Source: Catellatospora bangladeshensis (lineage in GTDB: Bacteria; Actinomycetota; Actinomycetes; Mycobacteriales; Micromonosporaceae). Taken from it: a stretch of 64,000 bases of DNA. Made by a program: the position numbers and the translations under genes. Where the stretch lies: contig NZ_BONF01000011.1 of assembly GCF_016862575.1 (NCBI RefSeq), positions 62,001 to 126,000 of the forward strand, read 5' to 3'. The notes under the pieces are model-generated. The model was given only the letters and a program-made list of their open reading frames with translations. It had not been told where the DNA came from and searched no databases. Of the stretch, positions 8,112 through 15,519 are shown in pieces; the first letter of the stretch is position 1; every line of letters begins with the position of its first letter.

Positions 8112-8752
8112 CACAGCTGGCGCGGCTCGTCGGCAGGCTGCGTGACTTGCTTGTCGCGGTCGTGAGGGGTGGGCCAGAACAGGACGCGGGGCAGCGGCCC
8201 GGACCGGTCGGCGGCCCGCGATATCAGTAGCGGCACGAGCATCAGCAGCACCGTCGCGAGCCGCGTCAGCGGCCTTGGGCCGTCCCAGGGCACGGCCAGG
8301 AGCACGGTGGTCGCGCCGAGCACGACGGTGTCGATGACGACCTGAGCCGCCTTCGCCGCGTGCCACAGGCGCGGCGAGTTGGACCAGGAGGCGTGTGAGC
8401 GCAGTGCCTGCCCGGCTGACTCGGCGACCATGAACGGCAGCCAGCCGACGAACAGCAGCAGCGCGACGCCGAGCAGCCGTGGCCATCCGGCGGCCCAGGC
8501 CGCCAGGAGTACGCCCACGGTGGCCAGCCCGACGAGCGGGCCGATCCACCGGTTGCCGGTGTCGATGAGGCTGTAGAGCAGGCGCGACCATCCGGCCAGG
8601 CAGAACCCGGCGACGACGGCCAGGGCCACGATGATGGCGAGGTTCCCGCCGGTCACCGCGAGCCCGTTGACGACGATGACGGCGGCCAGCAGCGACAGCG
8701 CGTTCGCGCCGGCATAGGTGTGGCGCTCTGCGCGGGTCAGGAAGTTCAGCAT
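8111..8752 (-). CDS. Polytopic membrane protein of unknown function
   Basis: 213-residue protein with about five or six hydrophobic helices. A pair lies at residues 20-60 (A-L-S-L-L-A-A-V-I-V-V-N and G-N-L-A-I-I-V-A-L-A-V-V), another pair around 75-120, and more around 135-180. It ends in a charged cytoplasmic-looking tail. The ATG at 8752 has TTGGAGG seven bases upstream; the frame extends 29 codons further with low-complexity sequence. It sits alone between the ACCTGTCA array and the GGGAC array. A role in mating-pair formation is possible, but no family motif was seen. Confidence 0.65.
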   Translation of the reverse strand: MLNFLTRAERHTYAGANALSLLAAVIVVNGLAVTGGNLAIIVALAVVAGFCLAGWSRLLYSLIDTGNRWIGPLVGLATVGVLLAAWAAGWPRLLGVALLLFVGWLPFMVAESAGQALRSHASWSNSPRLWHAAKAAQVVIDTVVLGATTVLLAVPWDGPRPLTRLATVLLMLVPLLISRAADRSGPLPRVLFWPTPHDRDKQVTQPADEPRQL

Positions 8753-9250
8753 GTTTGCCTCCAAGAGGTTGAGGTGAACCGGGCAGGCCGCGGTGCGCGG
8801 CGCCCGGGGACTTCGCGAGAGAGGGGGTAGAAGGCGCACGCCGACACCGCGGCGGGACTCCGCCGCGACGCGGGGTCGGCGGGTACCGCCGAGCGGGACT
8901 CGGCGCGGCCGGGCTGCGGGACGAGTCCCGGTGCCGGCCGCGTGAAGCGGGACCTCAAGCGGGACCAGTCCCGCTGAGCGGGAGGCCGGTCCCGCTCGCC
9001 GTCGGGCCGTGGTCCCGTTGCGTGCTTGCCGACCGGGACCGTCGGATGCCGGGTTGGCTGCCCGAGCGGGACTCGGCGCAGGGTCGCGGGACGACGAGGC
9101 AGGCGGGCTGCCCGCGAGCGGGACAGCTGACGCCGGAGGCGGCGGGACCGGGCTGACCTGCCCCGATCCCGCCGCCCCTCATCGGCCAGCTCGGATGTAG
9201 GCCGCATGCACCAGCAGCTTCACCCCGCTTGACCTGCACTTATTCGGCTG
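8753..9250. repeat. Array of GCGGGAC repeats in both orientations
   Basis: This 498-bp gene-free stretch holds at least 14 copies of GGGAC or GTCCC between 8854 and 9150, most within the longer word GCGGGAC. One 16-mer, GAGCGGGACTCGGCGC, occurs twice exactly (8891-8906 and 9064-9079). Several pairs form short palindromes such as GCGGGACNAGTCCCGC near 8960. A rough estimate for such GC-rich DNA is one to two copies by chance. Iterons of an origin, an oriT, or sites for the adjacent methyltransferase or a regulator are all possible. Confidence 0.6.
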
Positions 9251-10093
9251 TCACGGGCGCCGGAGCACCCAGACGTCCTCGTGTGCCACGAGGTGCACGG
9301 GGACGCCTTCGGCGCGGGCGCGACGTACTGCCATCAGGCCAAACATGCTGGCCCGGTGCACGATCTGGCCGTCGCGGACGGCGGCGAGCATCGCCGCGCA
9401 CCGCTCCACCGGGACCAGGCCGACTGACGTGGCGACGGCGAGCAGCTCGCCGGGCAGGTCCACGAAGTCGTCTGGGCGGCGGCGTACCGGTCGGCATGTG
9501 ATGACCACGGTCCCGCCGGGACGCAGCAGCTGATAGGACGCCGCGAGGATCTGCTCGAACCCGTCGAGCAAGCGGGACCAGCTGCCGTAGGCGAGGTTGC
9601 CGTCCGAGCGGTCCCCATAGAGGTGGTCCCGCTTGCGTACGCCGGTACTCGTCGCCCGCACGAGACCGTGAGTCCCCCTGCCGTACGGCGGGGAGGTGAG
9701 CACGAGTCCCGCTTTGCCGACCGCGGACGCCGGGACCAGATCGAGCAACTTGGTGGCGTCGCCGGTGATGACTCGCCCGCTGCCGGCCGCGCCCTGCGAC
9801 GAAGCCAGGGCCACGTTCGCCTCGGCCAGGGCGGTGAAGCGGGGCTCGATGTCGATCCCGATGCCCTCCCGCCCGAGGTGCATGGCCTCCACGAGGGTGG
9901 TGCCCGACCCGCACATCGGGTCGAACACCAGGTCTCCCGGCGCGGTGTACGTGCGGATCGCGTTCGCCGCGAGGTTGGGCAGCATCTTGCCCGGGTGGCT
10001 GCTGCTCTCCGGCACGTAGCGTCCTCGCCGCTGGTCCCGCGACGGCTGCTGGCATGTCAGCCACACCGATGTGACCGGCATCGGCTCGGTCAT
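9251..10093 (-). CDS. Orphan DNA amino-methyltransferase (N4-cytosine or N6-adenine type)
   Basis: 280-residue predicted DNA methyltransferase. The SAM-binding motif F-D-P-M-C-G-S-G-T-T-L is at about residues 57-67, with the acidic I-G-I-D-I-E-P after it. The catalytic T-S-P-P-Y-G is at about 133-138, so the motif order is I then IV. A later L-R-P-G-G-T-V-V-I-T-C stretch matches the core fold. It transfers methyl groups to exocyclic amino groups of DNA; specificity is unknown. No restriction endonuclease is adjacent, so it is an orphan, possibly for host mimicry or anti-restriction. Its ATG overlaps the stop of the upstream gene (ATGA). Confidence 0.85.
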   Translation of the reverse strand: MTEPMPVTSVWLTCQQPSRDQRRGRYVPESSSHPGKMLPNLAANAIRTYTAPGDLVFDPMCGSGTTLVEAMHLGREGIGIDIEPRFTALAEANVALASSQGAAGSGRVITGDATKLLDLVPASAVGKAGLVLTSPPYGRGTHGLVRATSTGVRKRDHLYGDRSDGNLAYGSWSRLLDGFEQILAASYQLLRPGGTVVITCRPVRRRPDDFVDLPGELLAVATSVGLVPVERCAAMLAAVRDGQIVHRASMFGLMAVRRARAEGVPVHLVAHEDVWVLRRP

Positions 10094-10659
10094 CTGCGAC
10101 CGCCGTTCCCGGCCCCGCTGTTGCGCAGGATCAGCACGTCGGTGTGGATGTCGAGCAGCGTCTCCTGCCGCCGCCGGGGCGGCTGGTCGGCCGCCACGAT
10201 GTGCTGCAGGTACGCCAGGCCCGCCGTCTTGGCGGCGATGATGACGTCAACCGATGCGGTCACGTCGTGGTTGAGCAGGACGGCCACGCAGCCGCCCGGA
10301 AGCAGCGCGTCACGGCAGCGGCCGAAGAACTCCACCGGCGTCATGCCGTCGACCGGCCAGCCGGTGACGATGAGCCGCGCGGGCTCCCGCCCCCAGCCGG
10401 TCTGCCGGACGGCGTTCAGGTGGCTGCGGCGGCTGGCCGCGATGACCGCGCGGGCCAGCTGCGGCCCGTCAGCCAGATCGATGATCAGCTCGCCGGGGTG
10501 GGTGAGGTTGTGCACGAGCCGCACGCCGAGCTGGTTGGACATGGTGTCGCCCTTGCGCGGGGCGGGCACCGGCCAGACGGTGATCGGCACGGGCACCTGG
10601 CCCGACACGACGTCCCCGACCGGGACAGGTGCGCTTTGGTGGTTGGTGTTATCGGTCAT
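10090..10659 (-). CDS. Methyltransferase-fold-like partner protein, probably non-catalytic
   Basis: 189-residue protein coupled by ATGA to the methyltransferase downstream. The second half contains D-A-L-L-P-G-G-C-V-A-V-L-L-N-H-D, which looks like the beta-strand region after motif IV in Rossmann methyltransferases. However, neither a SAM-binding GxG motif nor a catalytic PPY is present. It may be a specificity or stability partner of the methylase; that is inference from gene order. The ATG at 10659 gives the best match to the conserved core. The frame extends 47 codons upstream through the ACCTGTCA array, which is unlikely to be coding. Confidence 0.6.
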   Translation of the reverse strand: MTDNTNHQSAPVPVGDVVSGQVPVPITVWPVPAPRKGDTMSNQLGVRLVHNLTHPGELIIDLADGPQLARAVIAASRRSHLNAVRQTGWGREPARLIVTGWPVDGMTPVEFFGRCRDALLPGGCVAVLLNHDVTASVDVIIAAKTAGLAYLQHIVAADQPPRRRQETLLDIHTDVLILRNSGAGNGGRR

Positions 10660-10739
10660 GGGCACGGTGGCCCCCGGACCGGCGGGCGTACTGACAGTGC
10701 CTAGAACGGGGCTGTTGGGCCGATCGAACCCGCCCCCGA

Positions 10740-10856
10740 CCTGACAGGACCAGTCAGCGGCCGGGCGGGCGGGCCTGTCTGACAGGCGAAAACCTGACAC
10801 GACCTGTCGAAACCTGTCCCGATCTAACAGAGGCTTCTGCTGTCAGGTCGCCTGTC
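10740..10856. promoter_or_regulatory. ACCTGTCA array in a divergent promoter region
   Basis: Between the methyltransferase operon (minus) and the sigma-like gene (plus). Octamers ACCTGACA, ACCTGTCG, ACCTGTCC and ATCTAACA start at 10792, 10802, 10812 and 10822, again exactly 10 bp apart. A palindrome CCTGTCTGACAGG lies just before them, and inverted CTGTCAGGT copies follow near 10850. The position suits joint control of both divergent operons. Confidence 0.7.
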
Positions 10857-10916
10857 TCCAATCGAGTGGTGAGCCGCCGCAGCCGGCGGTCGGCTCGACC
10901 ACGAGGGGACACGACA

Positions 10917-11687
10917 ATGCCAACCACCACCTCTTCCTTCCCCACCGGCGCCCTGGCCCAGGCGGAGAAGGCATTCGAGCTGTTGACCTGCGAGCCTGCG
11001 CCGCTGAGCTTCGACGCCCGCCCGGTGCCGGGCCTGCCGGACAAGACCATGCCGTTGGACGCGCTGCGCACGATGATGCTGTTCGAGAAGCCCGACAGCG
11101 ACACGATCGACGCGACGTGGCGGCAGCTGGCCCTGCACGCCCGCGAGTGGGGACCAGCGTGGGTCGTCGGCGCGATCGGCGTCGCCCTGCCCGCGCTGAC
11201 GCACTTCGCCGCCGGGTTTAGCCGCAGCTACCCCCGCCACGCCGAGGACATCGACTCGGAGATCCTGGCCGCGTTCCTGCACGCGCTGCGCACCGCCGAC
11301 CTGGACCGGCCCCGGCTGTGGTACCGGCTGACGTGGGCGGCCTGGCGCGGAGGCGAGGCGGTCATCAAGAAGATCCGCGACACCGAGGAACTTCCCCTCG
11401 ACCTGTCCAGCGGATCGCGTACGCCGAAGATGCCCTACGGCCACCCGGACCTGCTGCTCGGACGGGCCGCCGCCGCCGGCCTCATCTCGCCGGAGAGCGC
11501 GGAGCTCATCAGCGCGACCCGGTTCGGTGACGCGCTCATCGAAGCCCTGGCCGCCGAACAGGGTGTGACCGCCTCCGTGCTGCGCATGCGCAGGCGCCGT
11601 GCCGAAAGGGCCGTGGCCGCAGCGGTTGCGCGAGGCGACCTGTCCGGCCCCGTGCGTACTCGGCTGCGCGAGCCCGCGCTCGCCTGA
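10917..11687 (+). CDS. Sigma-factor-like protein of the element
   Basis: 256-residue soluble protein that weakly resembles RNA polymerase sigma-70 family proteins. The central D-I-D-S-E-I-L-A-A-F-L-H-A-L-R-T-A-D-L segment is similar to region 2, and the C-terminal V-T-A-S-V-L-R-M-R-R-R-R-A-E-R-A-V resembles a region-4-like basic helix. No clear -10 or -35 recognition residues can be assigned, so the label is tentative. The ATG at 10917 has GAGGGG about eight bases upstream. It is monocistronic, bounded by the ACCTGTCA array upstream and a strong terminator downstream, and points towards the transfer operon. Confidence 0.55.
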   Translation: MPTTTSSFPTGALAQAEKAFELLTCEPAPLSFDARPVPGLPDKTMPLDALRTMMLFEKPDSDTIDATWRQLALHAREWGPAWVVGAIGVALPALTHFAAGFSRSYPRHAEDIDSEILAAFLHALRTADLDRPRLWYRLTWAAWRGGEAVIKKIRDTEELPLDLSSGSRTPKMPYGHPDLLLGRAAAAGLISPESAELISATRFGDALIEALAAEQGVTASVLRMRRRRAERAVAAAVARGDLSGPVRTRLREPALA

Positions 11688-11711
11688 CCAGCGCCGCACC
11701 CGAGCACCACC

Positions 11712-11745
11712 AGGCCGCCCCGGGCACAACCCGGGGCGGCCTTTT
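11712..11745 (+). terminator. Intrinsic terminator
   Basis: GC-rich 12-bp perfect stem (11713-11724 with 11730-11741), five-base loop CACAA and four T residues at 11742-11745. It begins 25 bases past the stop of the sigma-like gene. Confidence 0.9.
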
Positions 11746-11773
11746 CGTGCTCTGGCACCGGTTGCCGTGCGCG

Positions 11774-11916
11774 TGTCCCGTCTCAGTGAAGTTGCCCCGG
11801 ACGGATGCCGTTGACCTGGACCGGAGCAGGTTGATTGAGACGGACGGCGCTCGGCTGTCTCAATCAACCTGCCCGAGAATCGCGTTTGGTTCTCGCCGTC
11901 TCAATGAATCTGCCCC
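11774..11916. repeat. Left-end repeat cluster of the mini-transposon
   Basis: Four related copies with core GTCTCANTNANNNTGCCC: the terminal copy 11774-11797, an opposite-orientation copy 11823-11845, then 11856-11874 and 11896-11916. They are candidate transposase binding sites. Confidence 0.75.
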
Positions 11917-12470
11917 GAATCGCCGTTCTCTGAGCGGTCATGGATTCCGTGTCATCGCAGGTGGGCGTCCTCAACATGTGGCTCGGCAGCTTCGCACGTG
12001 TCCGGTCTCAGAAATCCTGTCAAATGATCATGCGGTGAGCTAGCTTGCGACAAGTAGATGGAGACGAACGAGGCGGTCTCGGCTCGGGCCGTTGCGTCAA
12101 CGAGATGCGACGTGGCTCGATGTCCCAAGGATCATGTCATCGGTCGGTGCCCGTGAGCTGGACTTCGACAGGAACAGCGAGACTTGGGCGGTCAGGATTC
12201 TCGGTGATGTTGGCGGATTCGATGCATCAACCGGTGCCGACGGATGACCATAACCGGTCCTACCCACAGGTCGCCCGCCTGCGCAGCTGTAACCGTGAGT
12301 CACCATCTGGGCCGCGCGTCGGCTAATAGCCTGAACCGGGCCGCACCGGATCGCGGCAGATTGGTGCGTTCGTCAACGGGCTCGCACGGAGCGGTTTACC
12401 TCGCGCGCATCCGCCCTGACCGGCGACGTATGCACGCTCAGATCCAACGTTACGACGCTAGTCTTGGCTA

Positions 12471-12725
12471 ATGAAGACGTACCTGCAGAGCCCGAACGCG
12501 CTCTCCAACGCGGAGATCGCAGAGGTCTACTCCCTGGCTGAGCAGCACAACGTAGGCATCTGCCTGTACGGCGGCACCCAGTCGCCGTCTAAAGGCGCTG
12601 CGGAATGGTCAGCCTCCGGGAGCATCCTCGCGCTGCGCCGCTTCATGAAGGCGGTGGGGTTCAGCACCATCCCCAAGCCGTCGTATCCCGAGGTCCGGTG
12701 GACCGACAAGAACAGGTGGGAGTGA
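12471..12725 (+). CDS. Small hypothetical protein, mini-transposon cargo
   Basis: 84-residue protein with the G/C-rich third positions of real actinobacterial genes, the only convincing gene inside the 11774-13101 element. The sequence begins M-K-T-Y-L-Q-S-P-N-A-L-S-N-A-E-I-A-E-V-Y, with one likely helix followed by a short beta region and a Trp-containing tail. No family was recognised and no membrane segment is present. No clear ribosome binding site precedes the ATG, so the start, or leaderless translation, is uncertain. The rest of 11930-12470 holds only short frames I cannot support. Confidence 0.5.
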   Translation: MKTYLQSPNALSNAEIAEVYSLAEQHNVGICLYGGTQSPSKGAAEWSASGSILALRRFMKAVGFSTIPKPSYPEVRWTDKNRWE

Positions 12726-13141
12726 CGACCGCTCATCGGCAGATCCGCAAGGTGCGGCGCCCGGGGATTCTCTCACCATCGGCGCTACGCAGCGTCCCCA
12801 TGGTCCAGGGGTGCAGCCCGCCCACCTTCAGTGCCCGCCAGCACATTAAGCCTATCCGGACACCACTGATCCAGTGAGAATCGCCAGGTTACCTGAGACG
12901 CTTTTCCCTGCATAAGCGTACATATCGGACTACGGTCGCCACGCTACACAAAATCCATCGAGAAGCCTGTCGACTGCATGAGAATTCGCCAACCTCACCG
13001 AGACCGGACAGCACGTCGCCCGATCGGGGCAACAAGAGTGAGACGACAGCCCCGTCGGAGCACCTTTACCGCGACCCGGGCAACTTCGCCGAGACGGGAC
13101 AGCGCGGCAACCCGGTCAGCTTCGCCGCAGCGGTGCGGCGG
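12726..13141. other. Right part of mini-transposon, no gene
   Basis: I see no supported gene here. The stretch holds right-end repeats at 12884-12900, 12989-13010, 13026-13048 and 13078-13101 (core CAACNTCNCCGAGACNGGACA and variants, all in one orientation), the terminal base at 13101 and the GCGCG duplication at 13102-13106. Confidence 0.7.
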
Positions 13142-13169
13142 TCAGGTCCGGACAGGTCGTGACAGGTCC
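13142..13169. promoter_or_regulatory. ACCTGTCA-type array upstream of the transfer operon
   Basis: TCAGGTCC, ACAGGTCG and ACAGGTCC start at 13142, 13152 and 13162, so the reverse-orientation ACCTGT motif repeats every 10 bp. It lies about 230 bases before the pilin-like gene and 40 bases after the mini-transposon end. The 230 bases up to 13401 carry no gene I can support and probably hold the operon promoter and leader. Confidence 0.65.
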
Positions 13170-13401
13170 GACGCCGGTTCGATCGGTCTGACAGCCCGGA
13201 TCTGGGCGGTGCATGTCATCCACGGCATGCCCGCCCGGTGGGGACAACCCAAAGGGCGAGGCCCACAGGTCCGGCATGGCTGGCGCGGCGTACTGACACC
13301 GCAAACCCTTCCCTTGCAAGGGAGGAGCGTCCCCACCAGACCTTCACGGACTTCGCCCGGTCCCCGCCGCGGCGGCCCCCACATTCCTGTGGAGCGCCGC
13401 A

Positions 13402-13707
13402 ATGCACACACCTCTGCACTACCTCAACGACATCATTGCCGCCGCGCCCGCCCCTGGCGGTGGTGGCGGCGGCCCGAAGACCCTGCCGGAGGTCATCGAG
13501 GGCGTCCGTCTGTGGATCATGGGCATCATCGCCGCTGTGGCCACGATGTTCCTCGTGGTCGGCGGCCTGCGCTACATGGCCGCCGGGGGCGACCCCAGCC
13601 AGGTCGAGCAGGCCAAGGGCAACTTCAAGTCCGCCCTGATCGGCTACGCCCTCGCTGTTCTCGCACCGGTCCTGCTGACCGTCCTGCAGGGCATCATCGG
13701 CGGCTGA
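13402..13707 (+). CDS. Small pilin-like TrbC/VirB2-type membrane protein
   Basis: 101-residue protein with a Gly/Pro-rich N-terminal segment (about 16-26) and two hydrophobic helices (about 34-55 and 75-97) linked by a short polar loop G-G-D-P-S-Q-V-E-Q-A-K-G-N. That is the architecture of processed TrbC/VirB2 pilin subunits, and here it is the first gene of a type IV secretion-like operon. It would lie in the cell membrane as part of the transfer channel. Actinobacteria are not known to make F-type pili, so a channel role is more likely than a pilus. The next gene starts 17 bases later. Confidence 0.75.
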   Translation: MHTPLHYLNDIIAAAPAPGGGGGGPKTLPEVIEGVRLWIMGIIAAVATMFLVVGGLRYMAAGGDPSQVEQAKGNFKSALIGYALAVLAPVLLTVLQGIIGG

Positions 13708-13723
13708 GGACAGGACACCCATC

Positions 13724-14629
13724 ATGGTCAACTGGCTGATGAATGGGTTGGTGGACTGGCTCGCCGAGCGGTTGCAAGACCTGCTCGGCGGGCTCCTCGC
13801 CTACCTGACCTCATCGATGTTTCTGTCGCCGGACATCACCGTCCTGCCGCAGGTCCAGACGATCGCGACCAAGAGCGCGCACGTCGTCAACGCCTGCTTC
13901 ATCCTCGCCATCATCGCCGTGGGCATCGCCACGATGGTCGGCGGCTCGGTCGAGATGCGCTACGGCATCAAGGAACTGGTGCCCCGCCTCATCGTCGGGC
14001 TGGTCGCGAGCAACTTCGCCGTCGCGCTGACGGCGGCGCTGATCGAGATCGCCAACGCTCTGACGGTGTCGATGGTCGGCACGGCCGCCCCGACGACCGA
14101 GGCGGTCAACATGACCCGCGCGCACGTGACCGCCGCGCTGACCGACCCCGGCACCGCCCTCGTGGCACTGATCATCGGCCTGCTCATCGTTGGGCTGATG
14201 TTCACGCTGTTCGGCAGCTGGATCGTCCGGGTCGGCGTGCTGGTGATCCTGGCCGGGATCGCCCCGGTCGCGATGGCCTGCTATGCCACCCCATGGACCC
14301 AGGAGGCGGCGCAGCTGTGGTGGCGGACCCTGCTGGGCTGCCTGGCCACTCCGACGCTGCAGGCCATCGCCTTCTCCACCGGCGTGCAGCTGATGATCGA
14401 TCCCACGAGCAGCTTGCCGATCCTGATCGGCCTGCCCGGCTCCGACATTGTCAATCTGATGCTGGTCGCGGTCCTGCTCTGGGTCACGATCAAGATCCCC
14501 GGGATGATGCGCCGGTACGTGACCCGCAAGGGCGGCCCGAGCATGGGCGGCGTCCTCGTGCGGGCGGTGCTGATCCAGTCGATCACCCGCAAGATCCCGT
14601 TCGGGCGCACGGTGCGAGGTGGGCGATGA
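13724..14629 (+). CDS. TrbL/VirB6-like polytopic membrane protein
   Basis: 301-residue protein with about six membrane helices (among them residues 60-80, 90-115, 140-170, 175-200 and 235-260) and a basic C-terminal tail. By topology and by position between a pilin-like gene and a PrgI/VirB4 pair it corresponds to the VirB6/TrbL inner-membrane channel component. Sequence similarity to VirB6 is usually weak, and I rely on context. Its stop overlaps the ATG of the next gene (ATGA at 14626-14629). Confidence 0.7.
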   Translation: MVNWLMNGLVDWLAERLQDLLGGLLAYLTSSMFLSPDITVLPQVQTIATKSAHVVNACFILAIIAVGIATMVGGSVEMRYGIKELVPRLIVGLVASNFAVALTAALIEIANALTVSMVGTAAPTTEAVNMTRAHVTAALTDPGTALVALIIGLLIVGLMFTLFGSWIVRVGVLVILAGIAPVAMACYATPWTQEAAQLWWRTLLGCLATPTLQAIAFSTGVQLMIDPTSSLPILIGLPGSDIVNLMLVAVLLWVTIKIPGMMRRYVTRKGGPSMGGVLVRAVLIQSITRKIPFGRTVRGGR

Positions 14630-15519
14630 CCCACGACGAAGACACCACCCCGCGCGCCGTCGTACCGGCCGACGTCAACGCCCCGGACCGCATCGCGTTC
14701 GGGTTGACGTTCCGGCAACTGGCCATCGTCGGTGGCGTCGGACTGCTCGGGTTCGGCGCGTACCGGACCTTCGGGCCGCTGCTGCCCGCGGCGGCCTGGA
14801 TCGTCGCCGGGATCATCGTGTTCTCCATCGCGATCGTCGTCGCCCTCGGGCGGCGCGACGGCCTGCCCCTGGATGTGTGGCTCAAGCATGGGTTCACGCT
14901 GTCGCGAAGCCCGCGCCAGCTCACCCCGGGCAGCGCTCGGGCGACTTCGGTCGCCGCGGTGGCCGGCAAGACGAGCGTCCCGGCGCCGCTGCGCTCGCCG
15001 GTCACGGCGGTCAGCCCGAGCGGGGTGGTCACCTCCGAAGGCAAGCACCGGGTGCTAATCGCCTGCGGGACAACGAATATCCACCTGCGTACCGGCGGCG
15101 AGCAGGGCGCGCTGCTGGACGGGTTCGGCCGGTTCCTCAACTCGCTGACCGGCCCGGCGCAGATTGTCGTGGCCGCTCAGCGTCACGACCTGACCGCGCA
15201 CGCGCAGGCGATGGTCGACCACGCGCCGCGCCTGCCGCATCCGGCCCTCACGGCGGCGGCCGAGGACTATGCCGAGTTCCTCCTGGATCTGGACGAGGAG
15301 CGCGATCCGCTGCGGCGTCAGGTGTTGGCGGTCATCACCGGCGAGCAGGTCGCCGACACCGCCGTACGCGCCCTGACGGGCCTCGGTGTCGAAGCGAGCG
15401 CCTTGGACGGCCCGGCCGTCTCGGCGGCGCTGGCCAATGCCGCCGATCCTTTCAATCCCCCGGTGCCAGGACCGCGAGCGGTCCCGGGCGCCCCGATCAC
15501 CCTACGGAGCACAACGTGA
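14626..15519 (+). CDS. PrgI-family / SCO6880-like transfer protein
   Basis: 297-residue protein with two adjacent membrane helices near the N-terminus (about residues 28-48 and 52-72) preceded by R-I-A-F-G-L-T-F-R-Q-L. This is the PrgI-type hairpin seen in Gram-positive conjugation systems, where it accompanies VirB4. The following 200 residues are a soluble domain with a V-I-T-G-E-Q-V-A-D segment near the end, probably cytoplasmic and in contact with the ATPase. Coupled upstream by ATGA and downstream by GTGA overlaps, so its product is made in step with the VirB4-like ATPase. Confidence 0.75.
   Translation: MTHDEDTTPRAVVPADVNAPDRIAFGLTFRQLAIVGGVGLLGFGAYRTFGPLLPAAAWIVAGIIVFSIAIVVALGRRDGLPLDVWLKHGFTLSRSPRQLTPGSARATSVAAVAGKTSVPAPLRSPVTAVSPSGVVTSEGKHRVLIACGTTNIHLRTGGEQGALLDGFGRFLNSLTGPAQIVVAAQRHDLTAHAQAMVDHAPRLPHPALTAAAEDYAEFLLDLDEERDPLRRQVLAVITGEQVADTAVRALTGLGVEASALDGPAVSAALANAADPFNPPVPGPRAVPGAPITLRSTT

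Larger units (their letters stand above)
11774..13101. mobile_element. 1.33-kb non-autonomous Tn7/Tn5053-type mini-transposon
   Basis: The ends are inverted repeats of 24 bp with 22 matches, starting TGTCCCGTCTC at 11774 and ending GAGACGGGACA at 13101. Both are flanked by the same 5 bp, GCGCG (11769-11773 and 13102-13106), the duplication size made by TnsB/TniA/MuA-type transposases. Related internal repeats lie inside each end (near 11823, 11856, 11896 on the left; 12884, 12989, 13026 on the right), as in Tn7-like ends. No transposase is encoded, only one likely small gene at 12471. It inserted into a hairpin GTTGCC...GGCAAC between the sigma-like gene terminator and the transfer operon promoter. 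Confidence 0.85.

Noticed and set aside
8850-9150. GGGAC array considered as a CRISPR array
   Set aside because: Repeats are 5-16 bp, irregularly spaced and in both orientations, with no cas genes.
12134-12247. 37-codon plus-strand frame inside the mini-transposon
   Set aside because: Too short, no ribosome binding site and no family resemblance; could be real but unsupported.
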